From Misgurnus anguillicaudatus (taxonomy: Eukaryota; Chordata; Actinopteri; Cypriniformes; Cobitidae), in contig NC_073358.2 in NCBI RefSeq assembly GCF_027580225.2, positions 24,516,501-24,580,500 of the forward strand: DNA of 64,000 bases. Reading direction: 5' to 3'. Under the pieces are notes generated by a model. The model worked only from the letters and a program-made list of their open reading frames with translations, had not been told where the DNA came from and made no database searches. The position numbers and the translations under genes were made by a program. Of the stretch, positions 46,633 to 56,847 are shown piece by piece (the first letter of the stretch is position 1; every line of letters begins with the position of its first letter).

Positions 46633-46852
46633 ACCATGGTTTTATTGTGGTAAAAGTGTAGTAACCATGTTTTTTTGGTGTATTGATTACTATCAGCAAA
46701 ACTATGGTTAACTACACTAACCATGGTTTAACTATGGTTTTTGAAAGCCATTGTTGTCAAAATCATGGTTATTTTGTCCATGATTTACAACAGGAAAAAA
46801 ACATGTTTTTTTACTGTAGTAAAACCATGGTTAATTTTCACTGGGGTGGCTT
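46633..46852. repeat. ACCATGGTTA-rich repeat
   Basis: Many copies of the palindrome AACCATGGTT / ACTATGGTTAACTAC within about 220 bp, including inverted pairs. It resembles a common zebrafish-type MITE. Frames through it are artefacts. Confidence 0.6.
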
Positions 46853-47624
46853 GCACTGTTACTGCTGCCGGAGGTGGATCAACCACGCCCTGTGGATTTG
46901 AAGATCCTCTGTCACTCTGGGAGTTATCGAAGACGACGACACTAACTCCCCTGGATTACTTCCACCTCCAACAGCCATCTCTCCGGCTGTGCCAGACTGT
47001 CCAGAGTGAAGGCAAGAGCGACCATCTGCCACGGAGCTTGTGACCACCTTCAAGCCTGTCATGGAAACAGAGCCCAAGCATTACCCGCCAAGGACTGCAA
47101 TTGAAAGCCTATTCCTACCACATACTAAGTCCATCCAAAAGCCAGAAAGTCACATCTGAGCCGATCACCAGGCCCTATCTGGAGTACATGCCAGTAAACC
47201 GGTCTGCCCCTGAGCAAATTGAAGCAAATCCCAACTATGCCCCCCTCCTGTAGTCACTATCCCTCATGTTGTGCCAGATAATTTTACAGATGACCCAGTC
47301 CCATCCTGTATCCTGGCGCACCCCTTTGTTTTCAGACTCCCTGCTGGCTATGCCCTGTCATGTGCATTTACCTGCCCACTAGTCCCACATAGCTTCTTGG
47401 CTCTTTCATCCCCAATGGCTCTGCCTACTCTTCTACCACCTGTGTTGGTGCCTCACAGATCTTCAGCTCTACCCCAGCTGTCCACTCTCTCCAGTTTTTT
47501 GGTTCTGCCTCAGGCTCCTTCACCACAGCTTGACCCAGTTAGAGGGTCCTTAGATCACATACCTTAACAAGTTTTGCCTTGTTTTTATTCAGACAAGTTT
47601 TATTCAGTTTTATTCAGACAAGTT

Positions 47625-47837
47625 AATCCAGACACAGGTTGGGAGAGGGACAATTTGGCATCTCCATTTGCATGTTTTTGGCCTGTGGGAGGAAACCGGA
47701 GTACCCGGAGTAAACCCACGCTGACACAGGGAGAACATGCAAACTCCACACAGAAAAGCCACCTGCCCTAGCCTGGGCTCGAACCGGGGACCTTCTTGCT
47801 GTGAGGCAGTGCTACCCACTGAGCCACTGTGCTGCAC
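47625..47837 (-). mobile_element. DANA/mermaid-type SINE
   Basis: The minus strand starts CAGCACAGTGGCTCAGTGGG (A box TGGCTCAGTGG) and has the B box CCGGTTCGAGCCC. It is followed by the constant block CTGTGTGGAGTTTGCATGTT and TCCGGTTTCCTCCCACAG, as in DANA-class SINEs of zebrafish and relatives. The tail near 47630 is degenerate. Confidence 0.85.
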
Positions 47838-48210
47838 CTGCCTTGGTTTTACAATGGACTTTCAGGTCTCTGTTTACACCTCAACCCTCCAAACCTTTGG
47901 TTCCTTTAGCATTACCACATTTTGTTAGACCCCTTTCTCGGATGGCTCCAATTTGGACTTCCAGGTGGTGGATTTCGTTCTAGGCCTACGTCCTCACTGC
48001 TACACCTCAACTGCTTCCTCAGTTGGCCACCAAGCTCCACCTAGGAGATCCATCAGTGCTCCACCATGGCTCCCCCCTCCTTAGGCTTTACCTTGAGCTT
48101 CCCCTTTGCAGGCTTTTCAGTCCCTGACACATCACCAGCTCCAAGGTCTCCTCCCAGGCCCTCCCCCACCGCCATTATAAAACTATAATTTACAGTGCGA
48201 GGACACACCT

Positions 48211-48228
48211 GATGGGAGAGGGGAGTTT
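48211..48228 (+). promoter_or_regulatory. Polypurine tract before LTR-like start
   Basis: GATGGGAGAGGGGAGTTT sits directly before TGTCACAG, as expected for plus-strand priming in an LTR retrotransposon. Confidence 0.45.
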
Positions 48229-48316
48229 TGTCACAGTTATCTTTCCTTGTGTTTGTTTAATTGCGTATGGATATCTTGTGTTTACTTTTGCCATAGTTCA
48301 TTAGTTACCTTATTAG

Positions 48317-48758
48317 TAGTGGCAGCTCGTGACTGCTCATCTGACGGGCGCAAATTCAAAATAAGTGTTCGGAGTGTCATGTGTGTTGCTCGTGTTTTCA
48401 AAATATATGTTTGTTGCGTCATGTGAACCATGTGCATCACGTGTTTTGTCAAAATTAGTGCCTGCTGCACACGCGTCAAAACCATTTATGATAAAAGTAC
48501 ACACAAGTTCACAAAATGCACGCAAGACACTCCCTTAACAGTAAACTCTGATTACGCATGAGATTATGCGAGTATCCGGCAAACGCGAGCGTCTCTTTTG
48601 GCATAAATCCTCTAGACGTGTCTGCAGCAGGCACTAATTTTGACAAGAGACATGATGGACACAGGATAATGACAAACCACACACGTGACGGGCTACATAC
48701 ATGTTGTGACGAACTTCGCATCGTGCGCCCTCGAAAAAGAAGTCACCGGCCACCACTG
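48317..48758 (+). mobile_element. hAT-type non-autonomous element, family C copy 2
   Basis: TAGTGGCAGCTCGTGACTGC on the left is inversely related to GTCACCGGCCACCACTG on the right. The body matches 13995-14408 in the opposite orientation (CATGTGCATCACGTGTTTTG, GTGCCTGCTGCACACGCGTC). The flanks no longer show a clear 8-bp repeat. Confidence 0.72.
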
Positions 48759-50072
48759 CATAATTTAACAACATAATTTATGTAGAAATGTTTGCACTGA
48801 TGAGAATAATAATTATTTAAATACATGGTGCAGCTTTTTTAATGCATTTAGCATTTTGATTTGATTTGACAAATGTAGTTTTTTGGGAATATACTCTGTA
48901 ATATTTAGCATGCTGTATTTCACATAAATGTACTATCCATTGTGATGACTGCATATGGTGTATACACTATAACAGTACACTAACATGTATTCACAAAGGG
49001 TGATTTGAAGCAGTTGTTTGCGACTGAATGAAGTGATTGTTAAAAGTACTCGGTTGAAAGAAGGTCATACTGTTGTGTTTTGGTGACTAATCCAAATGTT
49101 CTCATAACACATCACAATGATTGTGGAAAAAAATATGTACCAATGAAAGCATGAAATCAGTTTTTTATAAAGTGACTAACATGTGTGATCAGTTTGGATC
49201 AGTTTGGAGTTTTTTTTACTTTTACTGAAAATGTACACCGTACTTGGTGAAAATAGAACCAAAGTGAATAACAAAAATATAATATAGAAGTGTGAATTGT
49301 TCCTAAACATGACGTCTTTCCATTGTCCAATCAAATGAGGGGAGAGGCGGGCCCTTCGTTGTGTTGACAAAGGTTTACAGTTGTTTGGATCAACTGGACT
49401 GAGTCCACTCGCTCACTCTCTCCTGCGTGTTTGTGCACCTCTCACCCTCAAACAAGGTCAGAGCAAGCGTCCTCTTTTTAAAGTTTCTGCTAACATGACA
49501 GTTAACAGCAAAAGAGTGCTCACGCTTCAATATTTGATTGACAAGACAGCTGACTCGGTGGTTGCCTAGCAATATAAAAAGCCGTGACGCACTGCTCTTT
49601 ATTTTTAAAAAGGCAGTGCGTCGCGCCTTCCGTCTCAAAGCATTTAAAGCGTGTTTGGTGTGATTAGTCCCTATGAGTGCATTATTATGATTATACCACA
49701 GGCCTGTTGAACGCTTTATTCTGATTGGTTGAGAAATGTTCTAACGGTGTGTTTTTTTAAACAGTTAGTTCCAATTGATTCTTATTGGTCAATAGCTGTG
49801 CTTTATTCACGATAAAACACGGCTATGACCGCTTCACCCAATGTTTCTATTTATCACTGCGCCCTTAGCAACACCCTTAGCAACCACAGGTATCGGTTTG
49901 TTGTTTTTATTTTAGCTTTCATGCATATTACACATGTGAATGTTGTTGTTCACGGTCAGGGACTATTTTTTTCTAGCGAAAGGAATGCTTTTATTGATTT
50001 AACTTCATGATAGTTGCTCTAATACATTTTTTTACTTTGATATTTATAAAAGCAATAAGGTACTTGAGGCAA
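48759..50072. other. Non-genic stretch
   Basis: AT-rich. A small inverted pair (GACGCACTGC / GCAGTGCGTC) occurs near 49590-49625. Repeat-like sequence with TTATTCTGATTGGTTGAGAAATG starts near 49715 and probably belongs with the next inverted repeat. Confidence 0.4.
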
Positions 50073-50175
50073 GTGCTGTATCGTGAATAAGTAACGGCTG
50101 AAGGGGTTGCAGGAACTCCGCCTCGCATCGTGCCTAACAACGCCCTTCAGCCGTTACTTATTCACAATACAGCAC
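50073..50175. repeat. 33-bp inverted repeat
   Basis: GTGCTGTATCGTGAATAAGT...GCTGAAGGG (50073-50105) is inverted at 50143-50175 with a single mismatch. It looks like the end of a foldback DNA element. Confidence 0.8.
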
Positions 50176-50351
50176 AGCCTCTAGTACATTATTGCTTACG
50201 TAAAACGCACACCTAATCTCTCAAATGTCTTAAAATAACCACCAGAGCTATGTTTGTGGTGTGGTATAAAGGTATTAATTGCTTCCAGGTCTTTGAAATA
50301 TTTGAAAATAATGCACACCCGCGGTGTAACGGCACTCCACTTTGTTAGAAA

Positions 50352-51570
50352 GTGAGCTTGTTTACATGCACACCAATAATGCGATTATTTCCAATAATGC
50401 GAGTAAGGACTTAATCGCAGTAAGATGTTTACATGACTGGAGCTAATCTTTTTCATTCCTGTTTACATGCAGTTTTTATTTTCGGATTATTCGCACATAG
50501 CCCAATGCAGAGCACAAATGATAAAAGCACATATATGGTCCACTGTTTTAATTTACTTACGTTAAATGACAAACACGTTGTTATTGATGTATTTCATTAT
50601 CCGGTGCCGTGATGAAGATAGAAATATTATGACAGTGCCTGTAAAGGGCGTTCACATTAAAACGATATAGAAATATAGTTTTAAAAATCGTTTTATATTA
50701 AAGATAATAGCAGAGTTCACACAACAACTATAACGATAGCGATTTTGGCACATGATGAACGATAAACCATTGACAGCCAATCAAATCTATTTTAACTTGA
50801 AGTGCACGCACTTAAAAAGCAGAAAAGCTCATTCATTGCTGAGGTCTATAACATAAAATTACCTCAGGTATCCAGTGCCGATGCAGTTGCTGTGAAATTC
50901 ACTACTTGATGCTTTTTCTACCACACTGACTACGCCAAAAGGTAAGATATTATTACACAAACTACTACATTCATTGTTTAGTTACGCGAAACGCAGCGAG
51001 TTGAGGACATCTGTTTCCCGCTGTGTAAATGCAAGAACAGCATATTTACATATTCAGTGACATGTAAACAACTGCAAAAAAGTTTTTATTACAAGAAATA
51101 TCCAATATTAGGTAATGCCGCGCTCGTTGAGTGAATTCGCATTAAGTTATCATTATGATGTGGTCACTATATTTATCGTTATAATTATCGTTTTAATGTC
51201 CCTTAAAGTTTTTATACACTGCTGTCGTGTTATTTGAGCTGTTTTTGGATGAAGGCAGACTGCTGACAGCGAGTCGGGTTGGCAGAGTTCATGTAAAACT
51301 TCCTAATGTCAAGTTTAAAACGAATTTGTGCTTAAGGTGCATGACTAAAACACACGTGCACTTAAGTGCGGTATAAATGCGATTAAAGCGTTTACATGGA
51401 CGCATACTGCGATTATAAACGGCGTACGCCACCTATTTTAATGCGATTATACTTACTGCGATTATGAGCTTAATCGCATTATTTTTATCTAATTATTCCA
51501 TTTACATGAGGTAGGTATAATCGCAGTATTGCCCAAATCCCATTATAATCGCATTATTAGGGTGCACGTA
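50352..51570. mobile_element. DNA element with TAATGCGATTAT termini
   Basis: GTTTACATGCACACCAATAATGCG on the left is inversely related to CGCATTATTAGGGTGCACGTAAAC on the right. Both subterminal regions repeat AATCGCAT / ATGCGATT motifs. Another element is inserted at about 50645-51210. Confidence 0.7.
50645..51210. mobile_element. Nested DNA element
   Basis: AAAGGGCGTTCACATTAAAACGATA on the left is inversely similar to TATCGTTTTAATGTCCCTTAAAG-like sequence on the right. Non-coding. Confidence 0.5.
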
Positions 51571-51591
51571 AACGTGCATTGATGCACTTTT

Positions 51592-51760
51592 TAAGGGTTA
51601 AAAGTTGTTCCATGATCCCTGTTTTCTACTATTATAAAGCTTGGAAGAGCAAGGACATTTACAAAAATAACTCCAAATGTGTTCTTCTGAAAGATATTTG
51701 TATCCCGGATGGCTTGAGGGTGAGTAAATCATGGGTTCATTTTGATATTTTGCTGGAGTA
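51592..51760 (+). repeat. Degenerate cyprinid-type DNA repeat
   Basis: Contains the GATGGCTTGAGGGTGAGTAAATCATGGGTTCATTTT block shared with 41250-41325. Confidence 0.45.
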
Positions 51761-53263
51761 TCGCTTACATTAAATCCAACTTTGATCCTCCTAATCTTAT
51801 AATTATTTGACTTTTGACTGAATTTCACAGGCAGGGTCAAATATTTATATGATTGTTTAACATGATATTATAAAATAAAACTGCATTTGATTAATGCTTA
51901 TATAAATAAATGCATTTCCATTCTTTCGCTAATGGCTCACCTGATTTTACCAAGTTGTTGATGTCCTCAGGGCAACATTATTAACCAATCAGATTTCAGA
52001 AATGAGTTTTAAGTTTAAGATTACAACCAGAATTAGCTGCTTCTAGACCACTGGTTCTAATTTTAGGGTTCAGTTATAGTTAGGGTTGGGGTTTGGGAAG
52101 CCAAGCTGTTAGTTTATTCATTCTATTAGTCAATTATTTCCCCCCAGATATCTTTTTAATTTGCTCCAAGGATACCATGTAGTATGTTCAACATAATCTC
52201 ACAGAAAGTCGTGTAGCCATGAAAAATTTATTTATTTAATTTATTTGTGTCCATGATGACACGAAATTAAGCTTTTTTGTCCCCAGCATGAATTTCTATA
52301 AATAGTGTCCGTGGCACGACTTTCTTTTTCGTGCCATGTTATGTATTGTTTTTTTTTGGGGGGGGGGTTAGGATGTAGGGGAGAGAGCAGAGGCGAAAGT
52401 ACCATTTTTCAGAAAAACTTTATTTTAAAAGATAATGTTTTAGACAGAGATATATTTTTGCTGTGGTCAATAACTCACAAGGGTCTATCAATACCAGGTG
52501 GAACTTTGTAAAAATTTAAAACGACTTCGGTACCATTTCACTTTAAACAGTTAAATGTTACTTTCGACCCCATCTGCAGGGACGAAAGTAACACAACAAA
52601 ACAAGATAGATTTTTGTGTTACACTTGTTTTTATTAAATATACATGACTATGACCTCGTTAATATGTAACTGCAAACATATTTTGTACTTTATCTTTGTA
52701 AAAAATAATGAAATTACATTTTCATTTTAAATCTCAATTTTATCAAATGTTTCAAAAGCAACCAACAGTACACACTTAAATTGTTGAGAATAAAACATTT
52801 TTTCAACAGATTGAACACTATGTAAATGAAATTAATTCAAATAAGAATAATATACATTTTCAACATATAAAACAATACTAGCAGTGGGACAAAAGTAACA
52901 AGTTACTTTCAACCTGACAGAATCTCCTCACATTTAAATACGATTTACTTTTATTTTGAAAAACTCTGAGAAGTCAAACTTCAGGATGTGTTATGCTACG
53001 TTTACACCAACCACGCTTCAGGCGTCAAAATCGCGTCTACCGCACCTAGTTTGCCGCTTGAACAGTTTGAATGCATTCGTCCGTCTAGAGCGAAGTAGAC
53101 GCGAGGAAAAAGCGAGCATTTGACGCGCGTCAGAGGCAAAATCTGCTTCTTGTGGGAGGGGCAAGTGCTATGCGGTTGTCAGTTTGCAAGATGACTGATG
53201 TTGATGTTGTGCATTTATCGAAAGTTACCGGTTTGTATTTAGTAACCTTACTATAGGGAGGAA

Positions 53264-53304
53264 ATAAACGGCGCGGGTCGATAAACGGCGCGGGTCGATA
53301 AACG
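53264..53304. repeat. 17-bp tandem duplication
   Basis: ATAAACGGCGCGGGTCG twice (53264-53280, 53281-53297) plus a partial third copy, in the Harbinger element. Confidence 0.85.
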
Positions 53305-53342
53305 TCACGTGACTCAAAAGTGAAATGTGTATTACAACTTAC

Positions 53343-53480
53343 CAGGTTGTCCTCACTGACACTCTTCCAAGCGAGGTCCTTTTTATTCCTGTCTCTATAA
53401 AAATAAAAACTTGTGTTGTATAGCTCCGGGTGACTGCTTACAGACAATATCAAGCGTTCCTTCAGGTTACATGACTGTGA
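53343..53480 (-). pseudogene. MADF-like first exon of Harbinger accessory protein
   Basis: The minus-strand frame reads LKERLILSVSSHPELYNTSF and continues YFYRDRNKKDLAWKSVSEDN, ending at a consensus donor (AACCTG|GTAAGT). The spacing of L-I-x-x-V, P-x-L-Y, the charged segment and A-W is the first helix pair of a MADF (Myb/SANT-like) DNA-binding domain. Harbinger transposons encode such a protein beside the transposase to bind the element ends. Following exons are missing. The open frame extends upstream to 53621, but that part has no recognisable domain. Confidence 0.68.
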
Positions 53481-54452
53481 CTCCGGACGGGGCTGCCGCC
53501 ACAGCAGCAAGCAGGTTCCTGATTGGTTAACGCGCCGCGAAATTACGCCAAAGTTCAAAATTTTCAACTCGGTCGTCAGCCGGCAATTCGCGTCAAACGC
53601 AATATGCACAAAAAGCACCATTCGTGCGTACCACGCCAGGCGCTCAATTCAGGCGAACTAGACCCGCGAATGAGGAGGAATAGTGTCTTCCGCGCCATAC
53701 GCCTCATCCGCGCCGTGAGACCTCCAGACGCGCGTCAACGAATCTTCATATTCACATAACATTGAAATTACTCGTGCTTCACGCTTCTACCGCGGCTGGT
53801 GTAAACACAGCATTACAGCACTAAATAACCTATAGATTGATCAGTACTTGATCAACACATGAAACCAGAAACACAATGCGTTATAAGAACAAAATTACCA
53901 CTTTAGGAATTGACTTATCATGGTTGAAAACACCTTTCTGGATCTACATGCGGAAAACTGTGAGTAAATAATGCGATATTTGTCAGCTCTGTCAAGGGTT
54001 TGTGTGCTTAAGATGCTGTCATAGTTTGCGATGCAAATGTTATCAAAGCTCGGAGAAAATCTCTTTGTTACTTTCGTCCCGCGTTACTTTTGCCCTGTTT
54101 CTCCCCTACTTTTATATATTAGTTTCTACATGTTTTACGCTTTTAAAACTATTCTCACCTGGAGTTGGGGTTTGGGTTAGGATGTCTCAAAATGTAACCG
54201 AAAGGGATTCTAATCTAACCCCAACCCCAAGCGACAATGGTAAGAAAATAGAAAAAAAAATGAGAAAACAATACATAAAATGAAACGGAAAAAAAGTTGT
54301 GCAACGGACACGAAAAACTATTTATAGAAATTCGTGCAAGTTACACGACAAAGACATTCATGCTCAAGGCACAAAATAAAGCTGAATTTCGTGCCACGGA
54401 TATGACTAAATCAATCAAATTTTGTGTGATTATAACACAACTTTCCGTGAGG

Positions 54453-55839
54453 TCAGTCTGAGTATGTTATACTGCGTCCCTAAGTACTGATTTTGTTGAC
54501 GGGTTACTTGGACAACAAGAATGGTAATTAGCTGTGAACTAACATGAAGACCCCAGTTAGGGTGAAGCTGTGACCATTTTATTAATTTGCACTTCTGAGT
54601 TCCAGAAATGTTGAACTACAAGAATGTGCTGTGTAATGTTGCCGTCACAAATCAAACAGCTCTTTTCCTGCCCTTGTTTAATTAGTTTGTCTTTTTTTAA
54701 AAACCTGCACTTAACTTGTTTCGAGGCAGCATTTCAATATAATCCTGACATAGATATATGCCCTGCCATATAAAACTAGGGAGTGAATTGTGTTCCTGAA
54801 CTACAAGGTCTCAGTAAGGGATGTGCCACATTTCCTCTCAATGAAATGCCATTGCAATACTTGTCGGGTTTGTAAAACTTTGAAACCTGCAATAAATCTT
54901 TTCAAAGTTGTTTTATTGGCCGAGTGACAAAAGGAGCCCTCATTAAGCAGTTCTTATTGCTGACCATCTAGTCAATATTTAACTAAAACACTTAAGGGTA
55001 GCATTTCTATATCACATGTATATCATTGTTAACAGAGCTCCCATATTTAACAGAGCTTTAGAGTCGAAACATGTGCCCCGTTTCATTAACATTCAATAAA
55101 ACCGCAGGGGTTCACAATGTTTTCCTAGAACATCTACTTAAAGTCATAAAGTTGTCTATTGTCTTCAGTGAAGGCAAATAGTACTACGGAAGTCAGTGAC
55201 ATGGACATAAGGGCTGCATGGTTTACAAACACAATTTAGACAGACAACCTGTGCTAGACTGCAGGTGGACTAGAGAAGTATCAGACTAGGATGATCTCAG
55301 CTCATGGTCATTTCCAGATGTGCACGGTTCGCATTTATTAATGGCCTGCAGACGAATGCTCTTTATTAAACTTGATTACCTCCACGTGGGATAAATTTGT
55401 TTCCTTAATGATTAGCTAGAAACGTTCTGTGTTTACAGCAACATGATAGTGGTAGTGCAGGCTAATGTTTCTGTTGACGATACCCTCCATTTGTGGGATG
55501 TGGCACACAGTTGTGTGTTTACTTGAATGTGATCCAGAGCACCGCGTATTCCTACTCTATAAAACTGTTAAATCTGATTGATGCGAAATCACATTATCCT
55601 TCCCTGCTTAATTCTGAATATTCTCTAGGATGTTTCGGAAAGTACAATTAACCAACACTGTAAAAATACTGACCAATTCTGAAAAGCGGAGCAGATCAAT
55701 CACAGTCCTTACAGTCTGTGTACAGTAGAACAAACAGGCTGTCACATTTTTTGAGGGGCGCTCATCAGACTACGCAGAACTATGCACAGCCTACGCATAG
55801 CCTATGGTGTAGCTATGGCATAGATCCTACTTGGGACTA
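54453..55839. other. Non-genic stretch
   Basis: AT-rich, with no recognised exons. Near 55770-55830 there is a repetitive CTACGCATAGCCTATGG-type segment. Confidence 0.4.
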
Positions 55840-56133
55840 TAGACGGTTTCAGCATTAACAACATAAACACGCTGCTTTCGTGGTCATCATGTAACTTCCG
55901 GTAAACTCTTAAGAATAAGTAACAACAAAGTAATTTTAAAGAAATATAACAAGCAAAATAAACAACACGTAGATTACATAGGAACCCAAAACATTTGTTA
56001 TTTTCGACGAGGTATTTGTTTAAGAGTTCCTTTTCAGCAACTAGTCAGACCATTAAACAAACAGAAACCGAAAAGTAAAGTTCTGACCAGACGCTTATCG
56101 CGTCACCGCACTTGCGCCCGATGAAACGGTCTA
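55840..56133. mobile_element. TA-flanked MITE, family D copy 2
   Basis: TAGACGGTTTCAGCA to GATGAAACGGTCTA, with TA on each side (55838-55839, 56134-56135). It is in the same orientation as the copy at 36386-36663. Confidence 0.87.
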
Positions 56134-56696
56134 TAAATTAGACTTAATAGTGAAGAAATTCCTGACCTATCGTTCACAATATTACTATAGCATACTGTAC
56201 TTAAAGTCTCTGTATATTCCACTATTTAACTGTGATTTGTCTGTACAATCATATTATTCTTACATTTGAACTGGTCGATTATTGTGCCAACTAATCAGGG
56301 GTTCCCAAACCTTTTCTTTCCAGGACCCAGTGAAACAAGTCTTCCTCAAGACCCAACAAACTATTTTAAATGAAAATATGGTGAAACAATATTTAAAATT
56401 TTCTTTTAAGATATAATTATATCTTAAATATATCTTATTGTTATATTCCTTGCTATTGTATGAATTAAGCATAAGTTTAATTGCAATACCAATATGCCTT
56501 TAAGCAGTGCTTTTCAGCATGCCACCTCCCACATTTGTGAAGGGTGCATCTTTTCATGGCCCCCAAACGAAAATTCATGACATTAAACAATGTCAAACTT
56601 AGAATTTAAATTAAACAAAACATTAAAGTGATACAATGTAGTGCTGTTGGTTAATAGCCAACTATTTCTGAGGTTTAATTACACAGAATGTATGAT

Positions 56697-56767
56697 CTCA
56701 TAAATTACCTGGGAATTGAACCCACAACCTTTTGCACTGCTAACGCAATGTTGAACTACAGGAAAAT
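56697..56767 (-). mobile_element. tRNA-derived SINE head
   Basis: The minus strand reads TTTCCTGTAGTTCAACATTG, then GCAAAAGGTTGTGGGTTCAA (B-box-like). It matches the head of the SINE at 44424-44572. The A box is partly deleted and the tail is not recognisable. Confidence 0.6.
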
Positions 56768-56847
56768 ACATCTTGTCTCCATATACAATCCTTCTTTACA
56801 AACTGCACTAGGTAACACAGTTACACTAGACTCCAGTAACAACTGAC

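Larger units (their letters stand above)
46853..48316 (+). mobile_element. LTR retrotransposon 3' fragment
   Basis: A GC-richer segment of about 1.4 kb, rich in CTCC and CCTC runs and without long frames, ends in a purine-rich tract (48211-48226). TGTCACAGTTATC, an LTR-like start, follows at 48229. A DANA-type SINE is inserted at 47625-47837, and a hAT truncates the presumed LTR at 48317. No RT or integrase block is recognisable, so the superfamily is not assigned. Confidence 0.45.
52994..53812 (-). mobile_element. PIF/Harbinger-type element with MADF-like exon
   Basis: The termini TGCTACGTTTACACCA and inverse TGGTGTAAACACAGCA are flanked by TTA on both sides (52991-52993, 53813-53815), the 3-bp target duplication of PIF/Harbinger. 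The interior is GC-rich and encodes, on the minus strand, part of a MADF/Myb-like accessory protein. The transposase gene is absent, so it is non-autonomous. Confidence 0.8.
52375..54109. mobile_element. Nested element, GTAGGGGAGA termini
   Basis: GTAGGGGAGAGAGCAGAGGCG on the left is inverted as GCCCTGTTTCTCCCCTAC on the right. Both subterminal regions have CGAAAGTAAC-type motifs (GGGACGAAAGTAACAC near 52579; GTTACTTTCGTCCC near 54067). No coding capacity of its own is seen. Confidence 0.7.
52198..54452. mobile_element. Foldback element with two further insertions
   Basis: The outer arms are inversely related: TCTCACAGAAAGTCGTG on the left against CACAACTTTCCGTGAG on the right, then TCGTGCCATG / CGTGCCACGG and similar blocks. 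Its right half is related to the remnant at 25026-25275. It holds an element at 52375-54109, which in turn holds a Harbinger element. Confidence 0.65.

Noticed and set aside
48211..48230. 3' junction of the same LTR family as 60.5 kb, because both start TGTCACA
   Set aside because: The following bases (GTTATCTTTCC) differ from the family start (GGGTGACTT), so it is a different LTR element.
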